A stretch of 64,000 nt of DNA from Bacteroidales bacterium (GTDB lineage Bacteria; Bacteroidota; Bacteroidia; Bacteroidales; UBA932): NCBI GenBank assembly GCA_016291185.1, contig JAEFAI010000004.1, positions 42,355-106,354 on the forward strand, read 5' to 3'. This document shows positions 42,924-52,043 of this stretch, piece after piece. A program made the position numbers and the translations under genes. Below the pieces are notes generated by a model. The model was not told the origin of the DNA and searched no databases. It saw only the letters and a list, made by a program, of their open reading frames with translations. The stretch's first letter is position 1. Each line of letters opens with the position of its first letter.

Positions 42924-44231
42924 ATGAAAAAGTTACTCATTCTCCTTTCCGCAGCGGTGCTGGCCCTGGGCTTTGCCGCCTGCGAGCAGCTTCCCAAGCT
43001 GGCCACCATCACGATCCAGCTGAAAGCTGACGGCGCCGCCTTCGCCCAGGCCGACGTTCCCGTGACGGTCCTCTCGACCGCCGGCACCAAGTTCGAATCG
43101 ACGACCAACTCCAACGGCGAGGCTTCCTTCCTCCTGCCGATGGGCACCTATTCCGCTTCCGTGACCTACAAGACGGCTGCCGACGGTGTCAGCGTCACCT
43201 ATAACGGCTCCAACTCCAACGTGGTCGCCGCCGTGGACGGCACGACGTCCTACACGATCGAGCTCAACCGCGTGGAGAGCCAGCAGATCATCATCAAGGA
43301 GTTCTACAGCACCGGATGCCCGAAGACGCCGAGTGGCAGCTACTCCGATGATGCCTACTTCATCCTGTATAACAACTCTGAGATAGAGGCGGATGCTTCC
43401 AATCTGGTTTTCAGCATCCTGACCCCGTCCAATGGCCAGGCTACGAATAAGTATGTTGGCGCGGATGGTTCCCTGTCCTACGAACAGGCGGACTGGATCC
43501 CGGCCAATTCCGCTATCTGGTGGTTTACTTCTTCGGTCACCATCCCGGCCTACTCGCAGATCGTTGTTGCCGTTTATGGCGCCATTGACCATACCGCTAC
43601 GCAGGCGGCTTCCGTCGATCTCAGCAATTCTGCGTATTACTGGCTTTCCAACACGGAGATTGCCAACACCTACAAGGCGGCCAAGTATGCTGCCTCCGAG
43701 AACATTGCGAAGAACCATTATCTGACTTGCTCGCCTTTCGGTCAAGGTACCGCGTGGCTGCTTTCCAACAGCGCTCCGGCCTTCTTTGTCGGTCGTATGT
43801 CGGCATCTGAAGCAAAGGCGCTCAGCGAGGATTCTGCCGCGTTCGACCACACCGGCGGTGCCAGCGCGGTGTTCAATGCTGCCAAATTCCCTAAGACCAA
43901 GGTTGTTGACTGCATCGAGATCTTCCAGGCGGCCAGCGTTGCCAAGAGCCATGTCCGTTTCTCCGCCGACGTCAATACCGGCGCCGTGGTGATCAATACC
44001 AACCAGGGCTACACGGCTTACCGTAATGTGGACAAGGCCGCCACCGAGGCCCTCCCGGAGAATGCCGGCAAGCTGGTTTACAACTATGCAGGCGGTACGG
44101 AGGATTCCACCGACCCGTCCGGCATCGACGCCGAGGCTTCTATCGCAGCCGGCGCCCACATTATTTATGTTGACACCAACGATTCTTCCAAGGACTTCCA
44201 TGTCCGGAAAGTTTCTTCTTTGAAGAAGTAA
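42924..44231 (+). CDS. DUF4876-family lipoprotein
   Basis: 435 aa. Lipoprotein signal MKKLLILLSAAVLALGFAAC, then an Ig/CarboxypepD_reg-like domain (TITIQLKADGAAFAQADVPVTV, NSNGEASFLLPMGTYSASVTY). A long DUF4876 region with lamin-tail-like features follows (QQIIIKEFYSTGCPKTPSGSYSDDAYFILYNNS). Lies 13 nt after the TonB receptor gene, so it is probably its surface or periplasmic partner, perhaps binding the same ligand. Biochemical function unknown. Confidence 0.8.
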   Translation: MKKLLILLSAAVLALGFAACEQLPKLATITIQLKADGAAFAQADVPVTVLSTAGTKFESTTNSNGEASFLLPMGTYSASVTYKTAADGVSVTYNGSNSNVVAAVDGTTSYTIELNRVESQQIIIKEFYSTGCPKTPSGSYSDDAYFILYNNSEIEADASNLVFSILTPSNGQATNKYVGADGSLSYEQADWIPANSAIWWFTSSVTIPAYSQIVVAVYGAIDHTATQAASVDLSNSAYYWLSNTEIANTYKAAKYAASENIAKNHYLTCSPFGQGTAWLLSNSAPAFFVGRMSASEAKALSEDSAAFDHTGGASAVFNAAKFPKTKVVDCIEIFQAASVAKSHVRFSADVNTGAVVINTNQGYTAYRNVDKAATEALPENAGKLVYNYAGGTEDSTDPSGIDAEASIAAGAHIIYVDTNDSSKDFHVRKVSSLKK

Positions 44232-44241
44232 TATCGATCCC

Positions 44242-45825
44242 ATGCGCCATCGCATCGCTCTTTTGACATCTCTGATCCTGGCTTCCGCCGCCGTGGCGGA
44301 AGCCGGGGCCCAGGATGTTCGTGACTTCAGCTATGTCAAGGACACGACCCCCGCACTGCAACTGTCCAACCCGGCGGCATTGGCTGCCTGGTCGGGCAAG
44401 CTGTCCACGGTGGTGCTGGAAGGCACGAAGGGGAATGGCGCGCTCGTGCCCCTCGAGGGCTCGACGAACGATTTTAGCCTGTCCGCGAGCACGGAGTCGT
44501 TCTGCCGGATTGGCGATCAACTCGCGTTCCATGGGGCGCTCTTCTGGTCCGATTTCCAGGGCCGGGACATGGGCGGCCCCGTGATGATGAACCCCGAGTT
44601 GCATCCGGTCAATTTTATGGAGAGCGACCCGGCCACGGTGGGCACCAAGAAGCGGGAAGAATATGGGCTGGAAGGAGCCCTGGCCCTGAATCTGGGCTCC
44701 CGCTGGGCCTTGGGCTGCGGCATCCGGTACACCTCCGGAGACCAGACAAAAATCAAAGATCCCCGCTTCTCGAACATCCTGATGGACCTGGACCTGAAGT
44801 GCGGGGTTGTCTATCGCCCTTCGGCGGAGTTGATGTTGGGCTTGACCCTGCTGTACCAGGGTGTCCTGGAGCAAGTCCGGGGTGGCGTCTATGGTACGAC
44901 AGATAAGCAATATTACGTTGAGATCGACAAGGGCGGCTTTCTGGGAACGGTGGAAATCCTGTCCGGTGATAACAATTATATGCCGGCATCCAGTCACCGA
45001 CCCATGGACAACCGCTATTACGGCCTTTCCTTCCAGGCCCTGATCCGGGAGCGCTTCAGCAACGAGCTGAGCGTGCGCTACCGGACCGGCTTTTACGGCA
45101 AGAAAGCGGCCAGCTCGCCGATCTTCTTCGAATTCGCCGGCATCGAGGCCGGCTACAGCGGCCGGCTACTGCTCCCTGCGGGTGCCGGCCTGCACCGCTT
45201 CGCACTGGACCTGGGCTTCGCGACCCTGTCCAACGACGAGAACGTTCTGCGCTATGTGACGCCCTCCGGGCAGTCCACCATCGTGGAGTACCTCGGAAAG
45301 AACCGCGTCCTCGACCGGATGGACATAAGTGCCGTGCTGGACTACCGCTGGTATTCCGAGGTTTCCGGCCCGCGCCCGGGCCTCACCCTGGAGGCGAAGG
45401 CCGCCTATGCGGGGCGTATGCAGACAACGAGTCTGTTCCCGCTCTGGCGCAAGAACGCCACGCACACGGTGAGCCTCGACCTGACCGGCCGGAAGGTCTG
45501 GACGGACGGGACCTGGTCCTGGATCCTGGACGCCGGCCTGTCCGGCCTGTTGGGCTTCGGCACCGACAAGCTCGACGGCACCTACGGCAGCGGCGAGACC
45601 CCCGGCCTGAAGAGTTTCGACGATTATCTCGGCCGCTACTTTGAATACAAGACGCTCCCGCGTGCGGGAGCCTCGCTCGGCTTCACCGCCGCCCGCCGTT
45701 TCGGAGCGGGGTTTGAAGCCTTCCTGCGCGTCTCTGACGCCTTTGACCTGCTGCTTTCCGCTCCCCTGTACCTGGCCGGACGCAGCCGCAACCTGGCCTG
45801 CATCACCCTGGGTTGCAACTTTTAA
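44242..45825 (+). CDS. DUF6850-family outer-membrane beta-barrel protein
   Basis: 527 aa. Signal peptide MRHRIALLTSLILASAAVAEAGA, then alternating amphipathic strands with aromatic girdles and a C-terminal strand (SRNLACITLGCNF). NPAALAAWSG near the start recalls other Bacteroidota barrel proteins. It fits the DUF6850 family that accompanies DUF4876 and TonB receptors. Third gene of the operon, 10 nt after the lipoprotein; 11 nt before the M16 protease gene. It may form a second channel or assist the receptor; not known. Confidence 0.75.
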   Translation: MRHRIALLTSLILASAAVAEAGAQDVRDFSYVKDTTPALQLSNPAALAAWSGKLSTVVLEGTKGNGALVPLEGSTNDFSLSASTESFCRIGDQLAFHGALFWSDFQGRDMGGPVMMNPELHPVNFMESDPATVGTKKREEYGLEGALALNLGSRWALGCGIRYTSGDQTKIKDPRFSNILMDLDLKCGVVYRPSAELMLGLTLLYQGVLEQVRGGVYGTTDKQYYVEIDKGGFLGTVEILSGDNNYMPASSHRPMDNRYYGLSFQALIRERFSNELSVRYRTGFYGKKAASSPIFFEFAGIEAGYSGRLLLPAGAGLHRFALDLGFATLSNDENVLRYVTPSGQSTIVEYLGKNRVLDRMDISAVLDYRWYSEVSGPRPGLTLEAKAAYAGRMQTTSLFPLWRKNATHTVSLDLTGRKVWTDGTWSWILDAGLSGLLGFGTDKLDGTYGSGETPGLKSFDDYLGRYFEYKTLPRAGASLGFTAARRFGAGFEAFLRVSDAFDLLLSAPLYLAGRSRNLACITLGCNF

Positions 45826-45836
45826 GCACCTTATTT

Positions 45837-48656
45837 ATGCATAAACTCCTCTTCTCTTTGGCGGCGCTGCTGTTCGCCCTCGGCGTCAGCGCCCAGCCCA
45901 TCGCGGCCGATCCTGAATTTCGTGTCGGGCGGCTTGACAACGGTCTGACCTATTACCTCGCACACAATGAACTGCCGGCCGGCTGCGCGGATTTCTATAT
46001 CGCGCACCACGTGGGCGCGCTGCAGGAGGAGGACAACCAGAACGGCCTGGCGCATTTCCTCGAGCATATGGCCTTCAACGGCACCCGGCACTACCCGGGC
46101 AAGGGCATCCTGGAATTCCTGGCCAAAGACGGCGTGCGCTTCGGCTACAACGTCAACGCCTACACTTCGCGTACCGAGACGGTCTATAACATCTCGTCCG
46201 TGCCCCTGGTGCGCAGCTCCTTCGTGGACTCGGTGCTGCTGGTGCTGCACGACTGGTCCTGCGACATCTCCTGCGAGCAGCAGGCGCTGGACGACGAGCG
46301 GGGCGTGATTAGTGAAGAATGGCGCCTGCGCGACGACTCGCGCACACGCATCAACAATCTCCAGAACGCCCTCATCTACAAGGGTTCCAAGCAGCCGGAG
46401 CGGACGGTGATCGGCTCCTACGAGGTCATCAACGGCTTCAAGCGCGAGGAGATCCTGGACTTTTATCATAAGTGGTACCGCCCCGACCTGCAGGCGATCA
46501 TCGTGGTGGGCGACTTCGACGTGGACGACATGGAGGCCCGGATCCGGGCGCAGTTCGCCGACATCCCGAAGGCCGTCAACCCCGCGCAGAAGGAGCGCTA
46601 CCTGCCCGCGAAGCGGACAGAGCCGCTGATCGAGGACATGACTGACGAGCACCTCAAGATCCACGTGGTCAAGTTCCTTTTCAAGCAGCCTTACCCCGAG
46701 CGTGCGGAGCGGATCACGGAAGAATACATCCGCGATGCCTTCAGCCGCCAGATCGTCTCGGCGGTGCTCTCCGAGCGGCTGCGCCGGCTCGCCCTGCAGC
46801 CCGATTCGCCGGCCCGCTCTGCGGTGCTGGTGACCAGCGAGTACGAGCCGGATTACTTCATCAGCCTCTTTACCGTCACGCCCAAGAACAAGGAGCAGCT
46901 GGCGGAATGTATGGAAATGACCGCCCGGGAGATCCGGCGCCTGCTCACGTTCGGCATCAGCCCGGACGAGTTTGAGGCGGCGCGGCTCAGCGTCGCGCAG
47001 CGCTACCACCTGGACCGCGAGCTCGGTCGCGAGGACGTGAAGAGCGAGGACTTGGTGAACGTGGCGCTGGAGCATTTCCTGCGCAACCATTCGCTGGTGG
47101 GCCCGGTCGAGCTCCGGGACATCGAGAACCGCATCCTCTCCGGCATCAGCTGGGAGAGCCTGCGGGACTATCCCGCCCGGATGTTCCTCGAGAGCGAGGC
47201 CATCTACTCCACCTGCTACAACCCTGTGGAGGATCCGGGTATCGCCCCGACCGCCGAGCAGGTGCGCGCCATCCTCGCCCGCGTGGATGCGGAGCCGCTG
47301 GAGGCGCAGTTCATCGACTATCCGAAGCTGGACTTCGGCGTGCAGGCGAGCTCGGGCCGCATCGTGAAGCGAACCGCGAGCAAGCGCTTGGGTGGCTACG
47401 AGGAGTGGCTGCTCTCCAACGGCGCGAAGGTGTACTACAAGCAGGCGGCGCCGGTGAGTTCCAACTACCATCTGGCTACCTCCTGGCGCTTCGATACCGG
47501 CTACCGGAGCTATCCGGAAGACCGGATCACCGCCGCGCGCTATGCCGCGGCCTACAACAACCGAACGGTCGGCTTCCGCGGGCTCGAGCGGCAGAACCTG
47601 AAGAATGTTCCTGAGCTCTCCGGGGTGGCAATCATCTTCCACACCCAGCAGCGCGCCGCGTCCCTGGACCTGAACGCCGGGCGCGGCAAGGAGGAGGCCG
47701 CCTTCAAGACCGGCTGGCTGCTGCTGCAGGAGCCGTATTTCGGCCCGGAAAGCAGCCTGGCGAAGGCCAAGTCCGACAACCTCAAGAACCTGGCCCGCAA
47801 GAAGAACGCCCGCATGGCCTTTGAGGAGAAATATACCCGGCAGGTCTATGGCGACCACCCCTGGCTGCATCCCTTCGATTCCGCGGCCGTCGAGGCCGTG
47901 GATATGACCCTGCTGCAGGACGTGTACAGCCGCTCCTTCGGCGATTTCGCCCACCTGTCCGTCTTCATCACCAGCGACCTGGACCGCGCCGAGATCGAGG
48001 CGCTGGTCTGCCGCTACGTGGCTTCCCTGCAGGGATCCTATCCTTATCGGAAAGCCGCCACGGCCTGGCCGAAGCCTGTCCTGAAGGGTCGCCAGCGGAT
48101 TGAGGAAACCAACGCGCCCGAGTCCGAGCCGGTCTCGAACGTGGACTACCTCTTCGTCGCCGGGGTCAAGACGAATACGCGCAACATCGTGCTGTCCGAC
48201 TTCCTGGACTACATCCTCTCCGCCCGCTACCTGGACCTGATCCGCGAGCAGCGCGGCGGGACCTACCACGTGGGCTTCTCCACGGAGGTGCCGGACAATT
48301 TCGAACTTCCCTGGCGCGGTGTGGTGGACTTCCAAACGCGTCCGGAGATGACGCAGCTGCTGGTCGGCGACGTGCTGGACGTGATGGAAGCGATGGCGAA
48401 AAACGGCCCGACGGCCGAGGAAATGGACCTGGCGCGCAAGTACATCCTCAAGCGCCACGGCGAAGTCGAGCGGCGGGCGTCGAAGTCCCTGCTGGAGCAG
48501 AACGAGCGCCTGCAGGAGACCGTCCTGCTGGGCCGCGACTACGACTGCGACTATGCCGCCCTGGTGAACGGCATTCATGCCAAGGACGTGCGCAAACTCG
48601 CCCGGAAGTTCCTCTCGGGCGAGCACATCGTGGAAATCTATACGGAAGAAGAATAG
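45837..48656 (+). CDS. Exported M16-family zinc protease (pitrilysin-like)
   Basis: 939 aa. Signal peptide MHKLLFSLAALLFALGVSAQ; zinc-binding HxxEH as H73-F-L-E76-H77 and the third ligand E154 (LDDERGVISEEW). Two further M16 repeats follow, including the R/Y-type substrate-binding C-terminal half (LDLIREQRGGTYHVGF). Such clam-shell proteases digest peptides up to small-protein size in the periplasm. Fourth gene of the TonB-receptor operon, recalling FusC, the M16 protease that processes ferredoxin imported by the FusA receptor in Pectobacterium. ATG 45837 is chosen; the longer frame begins with TTG inside the previous gene. Confidence 0.92.
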   Translation: MHKLLFSLAALLFALGVSAQPIAADPEFRVGRLDNGLTYYLAHNELPAGCADFYIAHHVGALQEEDNQNGLAHFLEHMAFNGTRHYPGKGILEFLAKDGVRFGYNVNAYTSRTETVYNISSVPLVRSSFVDSVLLVLHDWSCDISCEQQALDDERGVISEEWRLRDDSRTRINNLQNALIYKGSKQPERTVIGSYEVINGFKREEILDFYHKWYRPDLQAIIVVGDFDVDDMEARIRAQFADIPKAVNPAQKERYLPAKRTEPLIEDMTDEHLKIHVVKFLFKQPYPERAERITEEYIRDAFSRQIVSAVLSERLRRLALQPDSPARSAVLVTSEYEPDYFISLFTVTPKNKEQLAECMEMTAREIRRLLTFGISPDEFEAARLSVAQRYHLDRELGREDVKSEDLVNVALEHFLRNHSLVGPVELRDIENRILSGISWESLRDYPARMFLESEAIYSTCYNPVEDPGIAPTAEQVRAILARVDAEPLEAQFIDYPKLDFGVQASSGRIVKRTASKRLGGYEEWLLSNGAKVYYKQAAPVSSNYHLATSWRFDTGYRSYPEDRITAARYAAAYNNRTVGFRGLERQNLKNVPELSGVAIIFHTQQRAASLDLNAGRGKEEAAFKTGWLLLQEPYFGPESSLAKAKSDNLKNLARKKNARMAFEEKYTRQVYGDHPWLHPFDSAAVEAVDMTLLQDVYSRSFGDFAHLSVFITSDLDRAEIEALVCRYVASLQGSYPYRKAATAWPKPVLKGRQRIEETNAPESEPVSNVDYLFVAGVKTNTRNIVLSDFLDYILSARYLDLIREQRGGTYHVGFSTEVPDNFELPWRGVVDFQTRPEMTQLLVGDVLDVMEAMAKNGPTAEEMDLARKYILKRHGEVERRASKSLLEQNERLQETVLLGRDYDCDYAALVNGIHAKDVRKLARKFLSGEHIVEIYTEEE

Positions 48657-48662
48657 CTGCTG

Positions 48663-49724
48663 CTACATCAGCAGCATCACCGCGAAGATATAGAGCAGGA
48701 AGGCCTGCAACTTAATTCTGTCGCGGTTGTTCTCGGACAGGAGCGATTCCGTCACGTCCTCGGCCGCGAAGTCTTCGAGCTTCTGGTGGTCCGGGAGGTC
48801 GAGGCGGTGCCATTTCGTGACGATGAGGCCATCCTGGATGAAGGCGGCGCCGCCGTTGGAACGGTTCAGCGTCAGCAGTTTCTTGCGGTCGGCGTAGTAG
48901 GTGGCATCAAGCACTTCGTGCGAGGAAACGAGCTCTTTCATCATTTCCGGCGTGGCGGCGGCCAGGACCATGGGCGTGAACCCGGCGTCCTTGGCGTCCT
49001 GGACCACGCGCTGTACGCGGGCCCAGTGGTTCGGACGCATCTTCTCGGGGTCATAGACCGACACGACCACCAGCTGGCCCTCGACCAGCTTCTCGTCCAC
49101 ATATTCGCCGGAGGCGTCGCTGATGGAAAGCGTCGGCGTGCGGTCGTCGGTGGGGTCGTCAATGTCCCAGGGAAGCATCAGCTCGGCGCCCGGCTTGAAG
49201 GGCGTGAAATCGACGAGCGGGATGCTGAACGACGAGTATAGCAGGAAGAAGCAGACGGACACGGCGGCGATGGGGAAGCTGACGTACTTGACCTTGCGCG
49301 TGATTTCCATCTTGCGGAAGGGCAGGAACGCGAGCGCCCACATGGCCAGCAGGATGAGGTTCTTGATCAGGCTCTGCGCGTGTGTGAGGTGGATAATCTC
49401 GCCGAAGCAGCCGCAGTCTATGTGGGGATTCTTGATGTAGAGCAGCAGGGTCAGCAGCGTAAAGAATCCCAGCATGACGCCAGTCACGATGGCCATGACG
49501 CGGCGCCACACGCCCGTGATGAGGGCGGCGCCGACGAGCGCCTCGAGCAGGGCCATGCCGGAGCCGATGAAGCCCGCTCCGCCCATCAGGAAGTTCAGGT
49601 GCAGGAACTTGAGGTATTCCTCCACGACGAGCCGGGCGCCCACGGGATCCATGAGTTTGAGGATGCCCGCGAGGAAGAACACGAAGCCGATCAGGACGGC
49701 GTTAATCCTTCGGATAACTCTCAT
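48663..49724 (-). CDS. DoxX/MauE-like membrane protein with C-terminal domain
   Basis: 353 aa. Four N-terminal membrane segments of the DoxX/MauE type (RINAVLIGFVFFLAGILKLMDP, FIGSGMALLEALVGAALITG, VMAIVTGVMLGFFTLLTLLLYIKNP), followed by HIDCGCFGE, a Cys pair typical of MauE-like proteins linked to disulfide chemistry. A fifth segment and an extracytoplasmic domain of about 190 residues (GQLVVVSVYDPEKM, thioredoxin-like in pattern) follow, then a final hydrophobic tail. Role unknown; a redox function is plausible. It starts inside the end of tmk (23-bp overlap), so the two are coupled. Confidence 0.75.
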   Translation of the reverse strand: MRVIRRINAVLIGFVFFLAGILKLMDPVGARLVVEEYLKFLHLNFLMGGAGFIGSGMALLEALVGAALITGVWRRVMAIVTGVMLGFFTLLTLLLYIKNPHIDCGCFGEIIHLTHAQSLIKNLILLAMWALAFLPFRKMEITRKVKYVSFPIAAVSVCFFLLYSSFSIPLVDFTPFKPGAELMLPWDIDDPTDDRTPTLSISDASGEYVDEKLVEGQLVVVSVYDPEKMRPNHWARVQRVVQDAKDAGFTPMVLAAATPEMMKELVSSHEVLDATYYADRKKLLTLNRSNGGAAFIQDGLIVTKWHRLDLPDHQKLEDFAAEDVTESLLSENNRDRIKLQAFLLYIFAVMLLM

Positions 49725-50385
49725 AGACAGCTTTGATCTTGTCGAAAATGGCGTCGGGCGGCAGCATGCGCCCTTCGGCGTCGCTGCAGTCCACGACGAT
49801 GAAATGCGGATCCAGGGCGGCCTGGCGGCGGTACATGTCCCGCACGCGGCGCTGGAAGTTGATATCGGCCTCGTGGATGTCCTGCTGGCCGTGGAGGTAA
49901 TTGCGGTCGCCGCCGGCGCGCTGCGCCGTGAGGCTCTGCTCCACGAAGCCGATGGGCACATCGAGGAAGATGTTCAGGTCCGGGCGCGGGAGGCCGAAAT
50001 GTCCGTACTCGGTGTTGTTGATCCATTCGCGGAGCTCCTCCGCTTCGCGGTCGGAGGGGAGCTTGGCGCACTGATAGGCGATGTTGGAATAGACGTAGCG
50101 GTCCAGCAGCACCGTGCCGCCCGCGCGCAGCGTGCGGCGGATGTCCGCGGCGGCGTCCGCCCGGTCGCCGGCAAAGAGCAGGGCCACCAGCTGCGGGTGG
50201 ACGCTCTCGATGGTGCCGAAACCGCCGCGCAGGAATTTGCCGATCAGGCCGCCCCACAGCGGCGCGTCGTAGCGCGGGAAATGGATGTATTCCAGCTGCG
50301 GGCAGACGGTGGCGAGGTATTCTCTGAACATGCGGACCTGGGTGGACTTGCCGGCTCCGTCCAGGCCTTCCAAAACAATAAGCAT
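49702..50385 (-). CDS. tmk: Thymidylate kinase
   Basis: Phosphorylates dTMP to dTDP (227 aa). Seen: P-loop VLEGLDGAGKST, the DR-containing LLFAGDRADAA, and DRYVYSNIAYQ. The upstream in-frame extension to 51150 is antisense to folP and not coding; ATG 50385 begins the conserved MLIVLEG. Only 6 nt separate the start from the -7 box, so the transcript may be almost leaderless. Diverges from folP. Confidence 0.94.
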   Translation of the reverse strand: MLIVLEGLDGAGKSTQVRMFREYLATVCPQLEYIHFPRYDAPLWGGLIGKFLRGGFGTIESVHPQLVALLFAGDRADAAADIRRTLRAGGTVLLDRYVYSNIAYQCAKLPSDREAEELREWINNTEYGHFGLPRPDLNIFLDVPIGFVEQSLTAQRAGGDRNYLHGQQDIHEADINFQRRVRDMYRRQAALDPHFIVVDCSDAEGRMLPPDAIFDKIKAVYESYPKD

Positions 50386-50391
50386 AACACA

Positions 50392-50399
50392 CAAAGGTA
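50392..50399 (-). promoter_or_regulatory. Promoter -7 box of tmk
   Basis: TACCTTTG on the minus strand, 6 nt before the tmk ATG and 13 bp from the opposing folP box. Confidence 0.7.
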
Positions 50400-50412
50400 A
50401 GTAATTTTTCGC

Positions 50413-50420
50413 TAATTTTG
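50413..50420 (+). promoter_or_regulatory. Promoter -7 box of folP
   Basis: TAATTTTG, 4 nt before ATG 50425 and 16 nt before the second ATG 50437. Confidence 0.6.
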
Positions 50421-50424
50421 TGGT

Positions 50425-51162
50425 ATGGTACAAATCATGGCTATCGTCAACCTGACGCCCGATTCTTTCTTCGCGCCGAGCCGCGTCCTGGCCGATCAGG
50501 CACAGGAGCGCATCCGGTCGCTGATGGCGGCGGGTGCCGATATGATCGACCTGGGCGCCATCTCCACGCGTCCCGGGGCGGAGGATGTCTCGCTGGAGGA
50601 AGAATGGGCCCGGCTCGCGCCCGTCGTGCGCGCCTGGGACCGCAATATCCCATTCTCGGTCGATACGACGCGCGCGGAGATCGTCCGGCGCGTCTATGAT
50701 TGCGCGGGGCGTTTCCTGGTCAACGATATTTCTGCGGGCGAGGACGATCCGGACATGCTCGCGACGGTCGGGGAGCTGGGGCTCCCGTACGTGGCGATGC
50801 ACAAGCGGGGCAGCCCCCGGACGATGGACGCGCAGGTGGACTATCCCGACGGCATCATCCCGGCCCTGGTGGATTATTTCACCGATTTTGCCCGCCGCTC
50901 GGAGGCGCACGGCATCACCGACTGGATCCTCGATCCGGGCCTGGGCTTTGCCAAGACGGCGGAGCAGAACTGGGAGATTCTCGAGAAGCTGGAGGCGCTG
51001 CAGGTCTTCGGCCGCCAGATCCTGATCGGCGCCGCCGACAAGCGCTTCACGGGCGGAGACACGGAAAAAGCACACCGCCTCGCGCTGGCGCACGGGGCGG
51101 AGATACTTCGTGTTCACGATGTCGCCGCAGTGCGGGCGACTATTCTTCAAACAGCGGTCTGA
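50425..51162 (+). CDS. folP: Dihydropteroate synthase
   Basis: Condenses p-aminobenzoate with the pterin diphosphate in folate synthesis (245 aa, a little short for the family). Seen: IVNLTPDSFF, DLGAISTRPGAEDVS, NDISAGEDD, MHKRGSP, ILDPGLGFAKTAEQNW, and the C-terminal RVHDVAAVRATI, covering the pterin, diphosphate and pABA sites. ATG 50425 or 50437 (MAIVNLTPDS) may be used; the first is preferred if the message is leaderless. Overlaps the convergent CPBP gene by 23 bp. Confidence 0.94.
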   Translation: MVQIMAIVNLTPDSFFAPSRVLADQAQERIRSLMAAGADMIDLGAISTRPGAEDVSLEEEWARLAPVVRAWDRNIPFSVDTTRAEIVRRVYDCAGRFLVNDISAGEDDPDMLATVGELGLPYVAMHKRGSPRTMDAQVDYPDGIIPALVDYFTDFARRSEAHGITDWILDPGLGFAKTAEQNWEILEKLEALQVFGRQILIGAADKRFTGGDTEKAHRLALAHGAEILRVHDVAAVRATILQTAV

Positions 51163-52039
51163 CCGGGTCGAGGCTGCTCTCGGGCTGCTCCGTCGGGATG
51201 CGGCGGAAAGCGCGGACGACCAGTACGGTCAGCAGGGCGCAGGCGGCGACGATGATCCAGTACAGCTGGCTGCCAAGCACCTCGGTGAGGGACTCGACGT
51301 CCTTCAGACTGTCGATGTTGGACATCACCAGCGCGAAGGTGTTGTTGGTGAAGTGCATCAGCATCGTCAGCTGCAGGGAGCCGGTCTTGTAATAGACGTA
51401 GCCGAACAGGCATCCGAGCAGGAAAGCCGGGATGGCCTGCCAGGGGTTGAGGTGGATGAAGGCGAAGAAGGCCGCGGAGATCACGATGGCCCAGACGGGC
51501 TTCATCTTGTTGCCGAGCAGGCCGCGCAGGACCATGCCGCGGCAGAGCCACTCCTCGAAGAACGGGGCGAACAGGCTCACCAGCAGGAAATTCAGGAAGA
51601 AGTTGTCGTCGGATGTCAGGTTCTCGAATGTTTTCTCCAGCCACTCAGGCATGTCGGGCAGCAGGTTGGTGAGCGGGTCCGAGGCCATGCCCAGCGCCAG
51701 GGTGCCCAGCATCACGAGCAGGGCGCAGAGCGCGCCGCCCAGCGGGCTGAAGTGCGTGTTGTCCAGCTTCAGGCCGCGGCGGGTCAGGCTGTAGTTGCGG
51801 CTCTTGACGCTGGCGTAGATCATCGGGGGGATGAACATCACCGGGTAGGAAATGAGCGTGGCGTACTGCACCCCGGCCTCCTGGCCGAGGATGGCAAGGA
51901 AGGGAAGGGACAGCAGGTTGCCCAGCAGGGCGCCGAGCAGCAGCCAGACCAGCAGGATGAACATGTCCGCTACGCTGGGGACGTACCAGGAGAACTTCTC
52001 GTAGAAGCCGTAATTGCGGGGGCCTTTTCTCTTTTCCAT
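51140..52039 (-). CDS. CPBP-family intramembrane metalloprotease
   Basis: 299 aa with about eight membrane segments. ABI/CPBP motifs: EEWLCRG (EExxxR), FIHLNPWQ (FxxxH) and MHFTNNT (HxxxN), which form the metal site of the Rce1-like fold. Substrates in bacteria are mostly unknown. Start MEKRKGPRNYGF (52039) is 4 nt after the stop of the nucleotidyltransferase gene, so the two are co-transcribed. Confidence 0.9.
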   Translation of the reverse strand: MEKRKGPRNYGFYEKFSWYVPSVADMFILLVWLLLGALLGNLLSLPFLAILGQEAGVQYATLISYPVMFIPPMIYASVKSRNYSLTRRGLKLDNTHFSPLGGALCALLVMLGTLALGMASDPLTNLLPDMPEWLEKTFENLTSDDNFFLNFLLVSLFAPFFEEWLCRGMVLRGLLGNKMKPVWAIVISAAFFAFIHLNPWQAIPAFLLGCLFGYVYYKTGSLQLTMLMHFTNNTFALVMSNIDSLKDVESLTEVLGSQLYWIIVAACALLTVLVVRAFRRIPTEQPESSLDPVRPLFEE

Positions 52040-52043
52040 GGGA

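Noticed and set aside
41099..43147. 682-codon open frame antisense to the TonB receptor and DUF4876 genes
   Set aside because: Same GC-bias artefact; spans two sense genes and has no recognisable domain.
45831..48626. 931-codon open frame antisense to the M16 protease
   Set aside because: Shadow of strong third-position GC bias; no signal peptide, no motif, and the sense gene has a complete active site.
49725..49961. 79-residue N-terminal extension of the MauE-like gene
   Set aside because: It is Ser/Thr/Arg low-complexity sequence read out of frame from tmk; the membrane segment starts right after ATG 49724.
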